Positions 39,925 through 48,371 of a DNA stretch of 64,000 nt are shown one piece after another. The translations under genes and the position numbers were made by a program. Source of the stretch: JACQHM01 sp964535215 (lineage in GTDB: Bacteria; Methylomirabilota; Methylomirabilia; Methylomirabilales; JACQHM01); NCBI GenBank assembly GCA_964535215.1, contig CAZHST010000018.1, forward strand, positions 5,626 to 69,625, given 5' to 3'. Each line of letters starts with the position of its first letter. Within the stretch, counting starts at the first letter, position 1. The notes below the pieces were generated by a model. That model had not been told where the DNA came from, did not search any database, and was given only the letters and a program-made list of their open reading frames with translations.

Positions 39925-42081
39925 ATGACGGATCAGGCGATGGGCAGGGAAGAGGGGATCTCGAAGGAGCTGACCTTAAGGGCCGCCGAGGCCCTGGCTA
40001 GGGATGTGGGGAGAGGGATCGCCCGCCTCGATCCCGAGGACATGAAGACCTTAGGCCTCGAGGTGGGGGATGTGGTCCGGATTGAGGGGAAGCGGACCAC
40101 CTACGCGAAGGCCATGCCTGCCTATATGGAGGCCAGGGGGAAAGGGCTCGTCCAGATCGACGGCCTGATCAGGGCCAACGCCCAGGTGGGCCTGGATGAG
40201 AGGGTCAAGCTCACCAAGGCTTCCGCCAAGCCGGCAGTCCGGCTAGTCCTTTCCCCCTTAACCCTGACGAGGACCGGGGAGCGCGACATCCGCTACATCG
40301 GACGCCTCCTGGAGGGGCTGCCCCTCGTCCAGGGCGACCGGATTCGCGCCAACCCCTTCGGGACCCTCTTCCAGGAGTTCGTCGTCCTGGAGACGGTCCC
40401 CGAAGGGGCCGTGATCGTCCAGCCCACCACCCTCTTAAGGATCAAGCAGGCGGAGGGTCGGGGGCGGGAGGGGGCCAAGGTCACCTACGAGGACATCGGG
40501 GGCTTGAGTAAGGAGATCCAAAGGGTCCGGGAGATGATCGAGCTTCCCCTGAAGTACCCGGAGGTCTTTGAGCGCCTCGGCATCGAGCCTCCTAAGGGGG
40601 TCCTCCTCCACGGCCCTCCGGGGTGTGGGAAGACCTTGATCGCCCGGGCGGTCGCCCACGAGACGGACGCCCACTTCCTGGCGATCAACGGCCCCGAGGT
40701 GATCCACCGCTTTTACGGGGAGTCAGAGGCCCGGCTCAGGAAGGTCTTTGAGGAAGCCGAGCGGCACGCCCCCAGCATCATCTTCTTAGACGAGATCGAC
40801 GCCATCGCCCCCAAGCGGGAGACGGTGGTGGGGGAGGTGGAAAAACGGGTGGTGAGCCAGCTCCTGACGCTCATGGACGGCCTCAAGGCGCGGGGGCAGG
40901 TCATGGTCATCGCGGCGACCAACATCCCTAACGCTTTGGATCCAGCCTTGCGAAGGCCGGGCCGCTTCGATCGGGAGATCAGTATCCCGATCCCCGACAG
41001 GAAGGGTCGGCGGGCGATCCTGGAGATCCACAGCAGGGGGATGCCCCTGGCCGAGGACGTGGATTTGGAGGAGCTGGCCGGGATCACCCACGGCTTCGTC
41101 GGGGCAGATCTGGCCGCCCTTTGCCGGGAGGCGGCCATGGTCGCCCTCCGGACCATCCTCCCCAGGATCGAGTTCGAGACGGGGGCCATCCCCTACGAGC
41201 TGCTGATGGAGCTGAAGGTTACCCGGGAGCACTTCTTCGAGGCCCTGAAGGAAGTTGAACCCTCGGCCTTGCGGGAGGTTACGGTGGAGGTCCCCGATGT
41301 CCGGTGGGAGGACATCGGGGGGCTTCAACGCGTGAAGGAAGAGCTCCAGGAGGCCATCGAGTGGCCTCTGAAATACGCCTCCCTCTTCCAGCATGCGAAG
41401 GCGCGTCCCCCCAAGGGGATCCTGCTCTACGGCCCCCCCGGGACGGGGAAGACCCTTTTGGCCAAGGCCGTGGCCACCGAGGCCCAGGCCAACTTCATCT
41501 CCATCAAGGGACCGGCCCTCATGTCGAAGTGGGTTGGGGAAGCGGAGCGGGGAGTCCGCGAGGTGTTCAAGAAGGCCAAGCAGGCCGCCCCCTGCCTCAT
41601 CTTTTTTGACGAGATCGACGCCATCGCCCCCGTCCGGTCGGAGCGGGGGGATTCGGGGGTGGTGGCGAGGGTCATCAGCCAACTGTTGACCGAGCTGGAC
41701 GGGATCGAGGAGCTCCGGGGGGTGGTGGTCCTGGCCGCCACCAACCGGCTGGACATGGTGGATCCAGCCCTCCTCCGGCCTGGCCGGTTCGATGCCCTGA
41801 TCGAGATCCCTCTGCCCGATGAGGCGGCGAGGTTGGAGATCTTCAAGGTCCACACCCGGGAGAAACCTTTGGCCGAGGACGTCGACCTCGCTTTTCTGGC
41901 CAAGGCGACGGAGGGACTTGTCGGCGCCGAGATCGAGGCCGTCTGTCGGAGGGCCACGATGCTGGCCATCCGGGAATACGTGGAGAGCCATCCGACCGGT
42001 GAGGGGTCCGGCTTTCCGGGGTTCGCCGTCACGATGGAGCACTTCCGGAGGGCCCTGGGGCTTGTGGGGAGGCGGCCATGA
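39925..42081 (+). CDS. CDC48/VAT-type double AAA ATPase
   Basis: A 718-residue unfoldase with an N-domain (residues 1-185, double-psi barrel type), D1 with Walker A GPPGCGKT and Walker B IIFLDEIDAIAP, and D2 with GPPGTGKT and LIFFDEIDAIAP; arginine-finger segments are RRPGRFDRE and LRPGRFDAL. CDC48 hexamers unfold proteins and dismantle complexes. It starts one base after the gvpH stop and overlaps the next receiver gene by 4 nt, so it belongs to the gvp operon. A role in remodelling GvpA assemblies is inferred. Confidence 0.95.
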   Translation: MTDQAMGREEGISKELTLRAAEALARDVGRGIARLDPEDMKTLGLEVGDVVRIEGKRTTYAKAMPAYMEARGKGLVQIDGLIRANAQVGLDERVKLTKASAKPAVRLVLSPLTLTRTGERDIRYIGRLLEGLPLVQGDRIRANPFGTLFQEFVVLETVPEGAVIVQPTTLLRIKQAEGRGREGAKVTYEDIGGLSKEIQRVREMIELPLKYPEVFERLGIEPPKGVLLHGPPGCGKTLIARAVAHETDAHFLAINGPEVIHRFYGESEARLRKVFEEAERHAPSIIFLDEIDAIAPKRETVVGEVEKRVVSQLLTLMDGLKARGQVMVIAATNIPNALDPALRRPGRFDREISIPIPDRKGRRAILEIHSRGMPLAEDVDLEELAGITHGFVGADLAALCREAAMVALRTILPRIEFETGAIPYELLMELKVTREHFFEALKEVEPSALREVTVEVPDVRWEDIGGLQRVKEELQEAIEWPLKYASLFQHAKARPPKGILLYGPPGTGKTLLAKAVATEAQANFISIKGPALMSKWVGEAERGVREVFKKAKQAAPCLIFFDEIDAIAPVRSERGDSGVVARVISQLLTELDGIEELRGVVVLAATNRLDMVDPALLRPGRFDALIEIPLPDEAARLEIFKVHTREKPLAEDVDLAFLAKATEGLVGAEIEAVCRRATMLAIREYVESHPTGEGSGFPGFAVTMEHFRRALGLVGRRP

Positions 42082-42491
42082 CGGGGGAACGGAAAGGCAC
42101 GGTCCTGGTGGTGGATGACCGGCAGGAGGTCTGTCGGTTTTTCCAGGAGGTCCTCGGCCTTGAAGGGTATGCGGTGGCCGTTGCCAGAAGCGGCCCGGAG
42201 GCCCTGGCCGCCCTCGAGCAGGGGCGCCCGGACCTCGTCTTCCTGGACCTGAGGATGCCCGGGATGGATGGGATCGAGACCTTGAGGAGGATCAGGGCCA
42301 AGGACACCGGTGCCAGGGTGGTGATCGTCACCGCCAACCCCGACCTCGAGACGGCCCGGGAGGCCATGGTGCTGGGGGCCAGCGACTATCTCGGCGACCC
42401 TTTCGACCCGGACCTGTTACGCCAGGTTGTTGAGGACCGCTTGAGGCAGCCGGCCCCTCGGCCTCCACGGAGCGGCGGGTTGGAGGGATGA
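42078..42491 (+). CDS. single-domain response regulator with altered active site
   Basis: A 137-residue receiver: VVDDRQE, phospho-acceptor in VFLDLRMPGMDG and T in VTANPD are kept, but the conserved Lys is replaced, giving YLGDPFD where YLxKPF is usual. Loss of this Lys normally weakens phosphorylation-driven switching, so it may be constitutively active or a scaffold. It overlaps the CDC48 gene and the following unknown gene by 4 nt each. Confidence 0.88.
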   Translation: MTGERKGTVLVVDDRQEVCRFFQEVLGLEGYAVAVARSGPEALAALEQGRPDLVFLDLRMPGMDGIETLRRIRAKDTGARVVIVTANPDLETAREAMVLGASDYLGDPFDPDLLRQVVEDRLRQPAPRPPRSGGLEG

Positions 42492-43087
42492 GGAGGCTGA
42501 TCTATGTCCCCATCGTCCACACGATGGCGGACATGGGGTCGGAGGCCGAGGCGCTCAGGGAGGAGTACATTAAACGCTATGGGGAAGCCAGGTGGTCCAG
42601 GAGCCGGCAGGTCATCGAGGAGGTTTGGGACGGGATCCGGGGGCGACTCCTCAGCATGCCCCTGGATTACCGGAAACTCCGGATCTACCAGGACGGTCTC
42701 CCGGTCTGTGGAAGGGAGGTGGAGATCGCCCGGGAGGTGGCCCGTAGGGGAAGCAAGAACTACGCCCTCGTCCTGGAGCTGGTCGAACGGGGGGCAACGC
42801 TGGAGGGGACGGAGGATCCAGCCCTCCTGGTGGAGGAGTACCACTACATCACCAGCCTGGCCCAAGCCAAGAGCCAGGCTGAGCGGGAAGCGGCCGAGGC
42901 GCGCTACACCAAAGAGAGCGCCAGGATCCTCAAAGAACGGGATCGTTTCATCAGCCGGCGGATTGATGAAACCCTGAAGGAGGGGGAAACCGGCGTCCTC
43001 TTCCTCGGGATGCTGCACCAGGTGGATCAACTCCTCCCCAAGGACATCCAGGTGAGCTACCTGATCCACCGGCTCCCCTTCCACTAG
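42488..43087 (+). CDS. unknown protein of the gas vesicle island
   Basis: A 199-residue protein beginning RRLIYVPIVHTMADMGSE and ending with GVLFLGMLHQVDQLLPKDI and VSYLIHRLPFH. The two halves may form an alpha/beta fold with conserved His in PIVHT, GMLHQ and IHRLPF. No family was recognised. It is translationally coupled to the receiver gene upstream, which ties it to the CDC48/receiver unit. Confidence 0.8.
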   Translation: MRRLIYVPIVHTMADMGSEAEALREEYIKRYGEARWSRSRQVIEEVWDGIRGRLLSMPLDYRKLRIYQDGLPVCGREVEIAREVARRGSKNYALVLELVERGATLEGTEDPALLVEEYHYITSLAQAKSQAEREAAEARYTKESARILKERDRFISRRIDETLKEGETGVLFLGMLHQVDQLLPKDIQVSYLIHRLPFH

Positions 43088-43097
43088 AGCAGGCCTT

Positions 43098-43175
43098 CGG
43101 CTGTCAGCCATCAAGGGGCCCTGGGTCGCATTTCCCCCTCTCCTGGCTGATGGCTGAACGCTTACCGTTGAACAT
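43098..43175. repeat. CTGATGGCTGA-type degenerate repeat
   Basis: CTGTCAGCCATCAAGG and CTGATGGCTGAACGCTTACC form a loose inverted repeat in the gap before the third gvpF/L gene; related units occur at 3981, 25064 and 48198. Confidence 0.45.
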
Positions 43176-43188
43176 CTAGGGTCGAGAG

Positions 43189-44058
43189 ATGATGGGAGAA
43201 GTCTTACGAGAAAAGGGAGGCACAAGAAGCCAGCCCGCCCAACCGGAGATGGGGTGGTACCTCTACGGTATTATCCCCTCGTCCGTCCCCGTCCCACCCC
43301 TGGTGGGGATGGATGGACACTCCGCGCTGGTCATGGTGGTTGAGGAGGGCCTGGCGGCCCTGGCCAGCCTGGTCCCCCTCGAGGAGTTCGGTGCGGAGCC
43401 CCTCCGGCGGCACCTGGAGGACCCGCAGTGGACGGAGGAGAAGGTCCGGCATCACGAACGGATCGTCGAGGCGGCCATGGTGGAGACGCCGATCCTCCCC
43501 ATGCGGTTCGGCACCATCTTCTTAAACCCCGAAGGGGTGAAGCAGATGCTCCGCGAGAACGCGGGGAAGTTCCGGGAGGGCCTGGCGTACCTGCAAGGGA
43601 AGGAGGAGTGGGGGGTGAAGGGCTTCTCCGACCGCCGTCGCCTCCAGGAAGCGATGTTCAGCAAGGACCCTGAGCTGGTCCGCCTGTCGGAGGGGCTAGA
43701 CGCCTTGTCTCCCGGCCGGGCCTTTTTGGCGAGGAGGAGGCTGGAAGAGCTGGCGAAAGCGAAGGTGGAGGCACGGGAGACGGAGGTGGCCCGGTTCGCG
43801 GAGGAGGCGATCACCCGGCAGGTGGTGGGCCTGGTCCGGAAGCCTCCCCTCCCCCGCCAGGCCACGGGAAGGCGGCAGGAGATGATCCTGCACTTGGCCT
43901 GTCTCCTCCGGAAGGATCAGGTCAAGGGTTTCCTCGCCCTGGTCAGCCGCTGGAACAGCACCTACGAGGCCGAGGGGTTCGAGCTTCTGGCCACGGGGCC
44001 CTGGCCTCCCTACCACTTCACCCCGACGGTGGACCGCGATGCCCCCTCAGCCGACTGA
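43189..44058 (+). CDS. gvpL: gas vesicle protein GvpF/GvpL (third copy)
   Basis: A 289-residue GvpF/L protein, the most diverged of three: WYLYGIIPSS near residue 20, TPILPMRFGTIF near 100, and the closing TGPWPPYHF. An extended basic helical middle is characteristic. It probably serves in vesicle nucleation with the other copies. Its 3' end overlaps the next gene by 20 nt. The N-terminal 20 residues before MGWYLYG are variable and the start may be one of two tandem ATGs. Confidence 0.92.
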   Translation: MMGEVLREKGGTRSQPAQPEMGWYLYGIIPSSVPVPPLVGMDGHSALVMVVEEGLAALASLVPLEEFGAEPLRRHLEDPQWTEEKVRHHERIVEAAMVETPILPMRFGTIFLNPEGVKQMLRENAGKFREGLAYLQGKEEWGVKGFSDRRRLQEAMFSKDPELVRLSEGLDALSPGRAFLARRRLEELAKAKVEARETEVARFAEEAITRQVVGLVRKPPLPRQATGRRQEMILHLACLLRKDQVKGFLALVSRWNSTYEAEGFELLATGPWPPYHFTPTVDRDAPSAD

Positions 44059-44242
44059 TCCTTTGGAGTGCCACCGGATCACCCTTCTGGAGACCCTGGA
44101 TCGGGTCCTGAACAAGGGGGTTGTCATCGTCGGGGAGGTGACCCTCTCGGTGGCCGATGTGGACCTGATCTTTTTAGGCCTCCAGGTCATCCTCACCTCC
44201 GTGGAGACGGCGAAGCTGTCAGGGGTGAGGCATGAGGAGTGA
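44039..44242 (+). CDS. gvpS: gas vesicle protein GvpS
   Basis: A 67-residue GvpA-family protein: ITLLETLDRVLNKGVVIVGE followed by VTLSVADVDLIFLGLQVI and LTSVETAK, matching GvpS of bacilli better than GvpA or GvpJ. It is a minor shell-related factor. It overlaps the genes on both sides (20 nt and 11 nt), so it is clearly co-translated. Confidence 0.88.
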   Translation: MPPQPTDPLECHRITLLETLDRVLNKGVVIVGEVTLSVADVDLIFLGLQVILTSVETAKLSGVRHEE

Positions 44243-44543
44243 GGAGATGGGGGAGCGTTCGAAGCCGGCCGGTCCCCTCCCCCGGCGGATCAACCTGGAC
44301 CCGGACCGGATCGAGCAGGGGCTGGTCACGCTCGTCCTTTCGCTGGTTGAGCTCTTGCGCCGACTCCTGGAGAGGCAGGCCCTCCGGCGCATGGAGGCCG
44401 GGTCTTTGACAGCCGAGGAGGTCGAGCGGGTAGGCCTTGCCTTCCTCAAGCTGGAAGAGAAGATGGAGGAGCTGAAAGCCCACTTCAATCTCACGGATGA
44501 GGACCTGAACCTCAACCTGGGCCCTCTAGGTGACCTTTGGTGA
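44232..44543 (+). CDS. gvpK: gas vesicle protein GvpK
   Basis: A 103-residue protein with the GvpK signature: RINLDPDRIEQGL, LVELLRRLLERQALRRMEAG, VGLAFLKLEEKMEELK and the terminal LNLNLGPLGDL. GvpK is conserved in nearly all clusters and needed for vesicle formation. It is the last recognisable gvp gene. Confidence 0.95.
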   Translation: MRSEEMGERSKPAGPLPRRINLDPDRIEQGLVTLVLSLVELLRRLLERQALRRMEAGSLTAEEVERVGLAFLKLEEKMEELKAHFNLTDEDLNLNLGPLGDLW

Positions 44544-44576
44544 TCACCCCTGGGCCGGGAAAGAGAGGGGGCGAAG

Positions 44577-45269
44577 ATGGGCGATCGAGAGTCCTCCCTT
44601 GGGTCGTGGGAGGTGCTGCTTAAGGTGATCGTCCTGGTCTTCCTCGCCGTCGCCTTCCTCCTGCTGGCGGTTCAATCCAGGATCCTGACCAAACAGCGGG
44701 ACGAGCTTGAAAGGCTCCGGGAACATGTGGAACGGCTCGAGGAGCAGCTGGGCGTCTTCCGGTTCATCCGGGACCATGCCCCTCGTTTAAGTCTCGCCCG
44801 CCAGAGGGAGCTGGCACAGTTGATCGCTGCCACGAGCCGACGCTACCACCTGGATGGCTCCCTCATTGCCGCCGTGATCAAGGTCGAGAGTAACTTTGAC
44901 CCCCATGCCCTCTCCAGAGAAGGGGCCAGGGGCCTCATGCAGGTCATGCCCCAAACGGGCCAGGCGGTGGCCGAGGAGCTGGGGCTGACCTACGAACGCC
45001 CTGAGGATCTGTACGACGCCCGGATCAACATCCTGATCGGCACCCGATACCTCCACACCCTCCTCAGGAGGTTTAGAGATCTGACCGAGGCCCTCCGGGC
45101 CTACAACCGGGGGCCTTCTCGAACATCAACCAACACTCTTGGGCTAGGGTCTTATGTCGAGGCGGTCCTTGCCTACTACGCCCTGTCGAGCCCTGGGCCG
45201 AAAGGTCGGAAGGACATGGCGGACTCTCCCTCGAAGGGCCGGCAAGGGAGGAGACGGGAAAAGGACTGA
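44577..45269 (+). CDS. membrane-anchored lytic transglycosylase (SLT family)
   Basis: A 230-residue protein. Residues 14-34 form a membrane helix (LLKVIVLVFLAVAFLLLAV), then a coiled coil, then an SLT domain with the catalytic Glu in VIKVESNFDP, ARGLMQVMPQTG and an AYNRGP motif where AYNAGP is usual. It cleaves peptidoglycan to 1,6-anhydromuropeptides. It lies 33 nt after gvpK. The basic tail after residue 200 overlaps the next kinase frame by about 116 nt. Confidence 0.88.
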   Translation: MGDRESSLGSWEVLLKVIVLVFLAVAFLLLAVQSRILTKQRDELERLREHVERLEEQLGVFRFIRDHAPRLSLARQRELAQLIAATSRRYHLDGSLIAAVIKVESNFDPHALSREGARGLMQVMPQTGQAVAEELGLTYERPEDLYDARINILIGTRYLHTLLRRFRDLTEALRAYNRGPSRTSTNTLGLGSYVEAVLAYYALSSPGPKGRKDMADSPSKGRQGRRREKD

Positions 45270-47655
45270 TAGGTCCCTTCCTTCCCCCTTCCTCATCTTC
45301 CTCATAGCCCTGGCCATCCTCTTTCTCGCCCAAGCGACCGTGATAAGACTCCTTGAGGTACTGATATCGGGTGCCCACACCATCGTGAGGTCCATGGCCG
45401 CCGCGCTGACCCTCCTCGGCGCGCCGTTCCTGGGGGGGTTCATTGTCCGCGGCATCAGCCAGCGCCAGGTCCTGGACGCCTTCTTCACCGCCGCCCCCGC
45501 CGGACTGGCGATCCTGGACTCGGAGCTTCGGTACCTGCAGGTCAATGAAACCTTGGCTCAGATGAATGGTTTGTCGGTCCAGGAGCATCTGGGCAAACGG
45601 GTGAGGGAGGTCCTGCCCAAGCTCGCGCCGGTCGTCGAGCCCATCCTCCAGGGCATCCTGACGTCAGGGGAGCCGGCCCTGAACATCGAGGTGAGCGGGG
45701 AGACCCCCCGCCAGCCTGGCGTCATCCGTCACTGGGTGGTTTCCTATTTTCCCGTGGCCCTGGGGGAGGGCCCATCTAGGGGGGTTGGGGCGATCGTGGT
45801 GGAGATCACCGAGCGGAAGCGGGCGGAGGAGGAGCTGAAGCGGCTCTACGACGAGGCGGAGCGGCGGCTGCAGGAGGCCGAGACCTTTGCCACGCTCCTG
45901 CAGGATCTGACCGGCTCCCTGGAGCTGGACCAGGTCCTGGCAAAGCTGGTGACCAAGGCCCAGGCCTTAAGCCAGGGGGATCTGGCCTTCCTGGCCCTGG
46001 TCGAAGCCGATGGGCAGACCCTGACCATCCGGGCCCAGACCGGGGCAGCCTCCTCCTTCCTCCCGGGCCTGGTCCTGGCGAAGGGCCACGGGATGGCCGG
46101 GAAGGTCCTGGAGACCGGCGAGCCCCTGGTGACCGGTGACTACCTCCAGGATCCCCGCTTCTCCCACGACTACGATGCGGTGGCCCAGGCCGAAGGGACC
46201 GTGGCCCAGGTCGCGGTCCCCATCCTCCACGAGGGGACCCCTTTGGGCGTTCTCCTGGTCGCCCGCCGAACGCCGTGGCCTTTCACGCCGGGGGATGTCC
46301 AGGTCCTCACCCGCCTGGCCGACGTGGCCAGCCTGGCCTGCCACCAGGCCCTCCTGTACCAGCAGGCGACCCGCCGGGCGGCGGCCCTCGAGCACCTTTG
46401 GGGGGTGGGCCAGGCCCTGACCCAGCCTCTGCCCCTCTCCAGCACCCTGGACCTGATCGTCCAGACCGCCAAAGACCTCCTCCGGGCCGATCATGCCCGC
46501 CTCACCTTGTGGGATGAGACCACCCACTGCCTCACCGTCGTGGCCCAAGCCGGCCCCGCGGCCCTGCCCCTCCCCCGAGCAATCCGTCTGGGTGAGGGAC
46601 TGATCGGGACTGTGGCAGCGACCCGCCAATCTCTGCGTGTCAACAATTACCAGGCCTTCCCCCAGCGGCTGCCGGAGGCCACAGCGACTACCGCCGCCAT
46701 GGCGGTCCCCCTCCTCATCGAGGACCGACTCATTGGGACCCTAGGCGTGGGGAGCACCCAGCCGGGGCGGGCCTTCACGGCGGAGGACCTTAAGCTCTTG
46801 GAACTGTTGGCCCAGCCGGCCGCCAGCGCCCTGGAGAACGCCCGCCTCCATGAGCAGGTCAAACGGCATGCCGAAGAGTTGGAGCGGAAGGTCGAGGAGC
46901 GGACGCAGGCGCTGAAGGTCGCCAACGCCCAACTGGCAGCGGCCTCCCGCCACAAGTCCGAGTTTCTGGCCAGCATGTCCCATGAGCTCCGAACCCCCTT
47001 AAACTCCATCCTCGGCTTCGCCGAGCTGCTCCACGATCAGACCTTCGGCCCTCTAAACGAGAAGCAGCAGCGCTATGTCCACAACATCCTGGTCAGCGGG
47101 AAGCACCTCCTCGCCCTGATCAACGACATCCTGGATCTGTCCAAAGTCGAAGCGGGGAAGCTGGAGTTTCGGCCCGAGCCCTTTGACCTGAAGGAGGCGT
47201 TAGAGGGGAGCCTGACCGTCGTGGCCTCGGCGGCGTCCAAGAAGAACCTCACCCTCTCCTTGGAGGTGGACCAGCGCCTTTCCACCCTGACGGCCGATCC
47301 GGCCCGGTTCAAGCAGATCCTCTACAACCTCCTCTCGAATGCTGTGAAGTTCACCCCGGAGGGGGGGCGGGTGACGGTGACGGCCCGCCCCGTCGAGGGT
47401 ACCTTCGTCGAGATCCGCGTCCAGGACACAGGGATCGGGATCCGGCCAGAAGATCTCCCGAAGCTCTTTCAGGAGTTTACCCAGTTGAGGTCTCCCTTGA
47501 GCAAGCCCCATGAAGGGACCGGGTTAGGGCTGGCCCTCACCAAGAAGCTGGTGGAGCGGCAGGGAGGACGGATCTGGGCGGAATCGGAGGGTGAGGGCAA
47601 AGGGAGCACGTTCACGTTCCTCCTGCCGTGGAAGGGAAAAGGGGCGGAGGGGTAG
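45154..47655 (+). CDS. membrane PAS/GAF-GAF sensor histidine kinase
   Basis: An 833-residue kinase: membrane segments at about residues 45-65 and 75-100, a PAS domain (100-230; GLAILDSELRYLQVNETLAQ), a coiled coil, two GAF domains (about 255-400 and 420-570), a coiled coil, then HisKA with phospho-His in SMSHELRTPL and an ATPase with NLLSNAVKFT, DTGIGIRPED and GTGLGLALT. It likely integrates two ligand signals. The start at 45154 is uncertain: it overlaps the transglycosylase gene, but no good start occurs before the first helix. Confidence 0.85.
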   Translation: MSRRSLPTTPCRALGRKVGRTWRTLPRRAGKGGDGKRTDRSLPSPFLIFLIALAILFLAQATVIRLLEVLISGAHTIVRSMAAALTLLGAPFLGGFIVRGISQRQVLDAFFTAAPAGLAILDSELRYLQVNETLAQMNGLSVQEHLGKRVREVLPKLAPVVEPILQGILTSGEPALNIEVSGETPRQPGVIRHWVVSYFPVALGEGPSRGVGAIVVEITERKRAEEELKRLYDEAERRLQEAETFATLLQDLTGSLELDQVLAKLVTKAQALSQGDLAFLALVEADGQTLTIRAQTGAASSFLPGLVLAKGHGMAGKVLETGEPLVTGDYLQDPRFSHDYDAVAQAEGTVAQVAVPILHEGTPLGVLLVARRTPWPFTPGDVQVLTRLADVASLACHQALLYQQATRRAAALEHLWGVGQALTQPLPLSSTLDLIVQTAKDLLRADHARLTLWDETTHCLTVVAQAGPAALPLPRAIRLGEGLIGTVAATRQSLRVNNYQAFPQRLPEATATTAAMAVPLLIEDRLIGTLGVGSTQPGRAFTAEDLKLLELLAQPAASALENARLHEQVKRHAEELERKVEERTQALKVANAQLAAASRHKSEFLASMSHELRTPLNSILGFAELLHDQTFGPLNEKQQRYVHNILVSGKHLLALINDILDLSKVEAGKLEFRPEPFDLKEALEGSLTVVASAASKKNLTLSLEVDQRLSTLTADPARFKQILYNLLSNAVKFTPEGGRVTVTARPVEGTFVEIRVQDTGIGIRPEDLPKLFQEFTQLRSPLSKPHEGTGLGLALTKKLVERQGGRIWAESEGEGKGSTFTFLLPWKGKGAEG

Positions 47656-47689
47656 GGGGCCGCATCATCACCGGGGAGGAGGAGACCCC

Positions 47690-48100
47690 ATGGTCGCCAT
47701 GAAGGCCAAGATGATCCTCATCGTTGATGATGATCCCCAGAGCCTGGAGCTGACCACTGATCTCCTGGAAAGCCGGGGGTACCAGGTCCTCCAAACCGAA
47801 ACGGCATGGGAGGGCCTGAGTCTGGCCCTCATCCACCGCCCTGACCTGATCCTCATGGACATCCAGCTCCCCGGGCTGGATGGGCTGACCGCCACCAGGC
47901 TCCTGAAGGGGAATCGAGCCACCATGAAGATCCCCGTGGTGGCCATGACGGCCTATGCCCTGCGGGAGGATCAGGTGCGGCTCCTGAAGGCCGGCTTCGA
48001 CGGCTACCTCCCCAAGCCCATTGATACCAAAGGATTCCTGAATCTCGTGGCGGGATTCTTGAAGACAGCCGAAGCCGGAGGCGTGGACACGGTGGCATAG
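47690..48100 (+). CDS. single-domain response regulator
   Basis: A 136-residue receiver with intact active site: IVDDDPQS, Asp in LILMDIQLPGLDG, T in AMTAYA, Lys in YLPKPID. It follows the large kinase by 34 nt and resembles the receivers that serve such hybrid-less kinases (DivK-like IQLPGLDG motif). GGGGAGGAGG lies before the ATG. Confidence 0.9.
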   Translation: MVAMKAKMILIVDDDPQSLELTTDLLESRGYQVLQTETAWEGLSLALIHRPDLILMDIQLPGLDGLTATRLLKGNRATMKIPVVAMTAYALREDQVRLLKAGFDGYLPKPIDTKGFLNLVAGFLKTAEAGGVDTVA

Positions 48101-48197
48101 CTTGATGACTTTTCCCTTGACAAACGCCGGGTAATGTTTGAAGATCATCCCAAATTTGTTCCGTCGAACCTTCCCCACACCTTTCTCGCGCCCAGGT

Positions 48198-48332
48198 AAG
48201 CGTTCAGCGTTCAGCCCATTGGATGTTAGAGGTTGGATGTCGGATGGGTTCGAACATCCAATCGGCCTTCCATCCTCCAGCGCCTAACACCCAGCACCCA
48301 GCATGTCTGGTGATGGCTGATGGGTCAGCGTC
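48198..48332. repeat. compound degenerate short repeats before gcvT
   Basis: Tandem units of three kinds follow one another: AGCGTTCAGCGTTCAGCCC, GGATGTTAGAGGTTGGATGT and its inverse CATCCAATC, then ACACCCAGCACCCAGCA and TGATGGCTGATGGG. They fill most of the 271-bp gap. No glycine-riboswitch pattern was seen. Confidence 0.5.
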
Positions 48333-48371
48333 TGGGGGGAAGGCCCTTCGGAGCCTACAAGGAGAAGGGCG

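Noticed and set aside
40786..42042. 418-codon minus-strand frame
   Set aside because: Antisense of the CDC48 gene with no recognisable features.
48101..48371. Glycine riboswitch before gcvT
   Set aside because: No paired aptamer pattern was seen; the gap is filled with short degenerate repeats.
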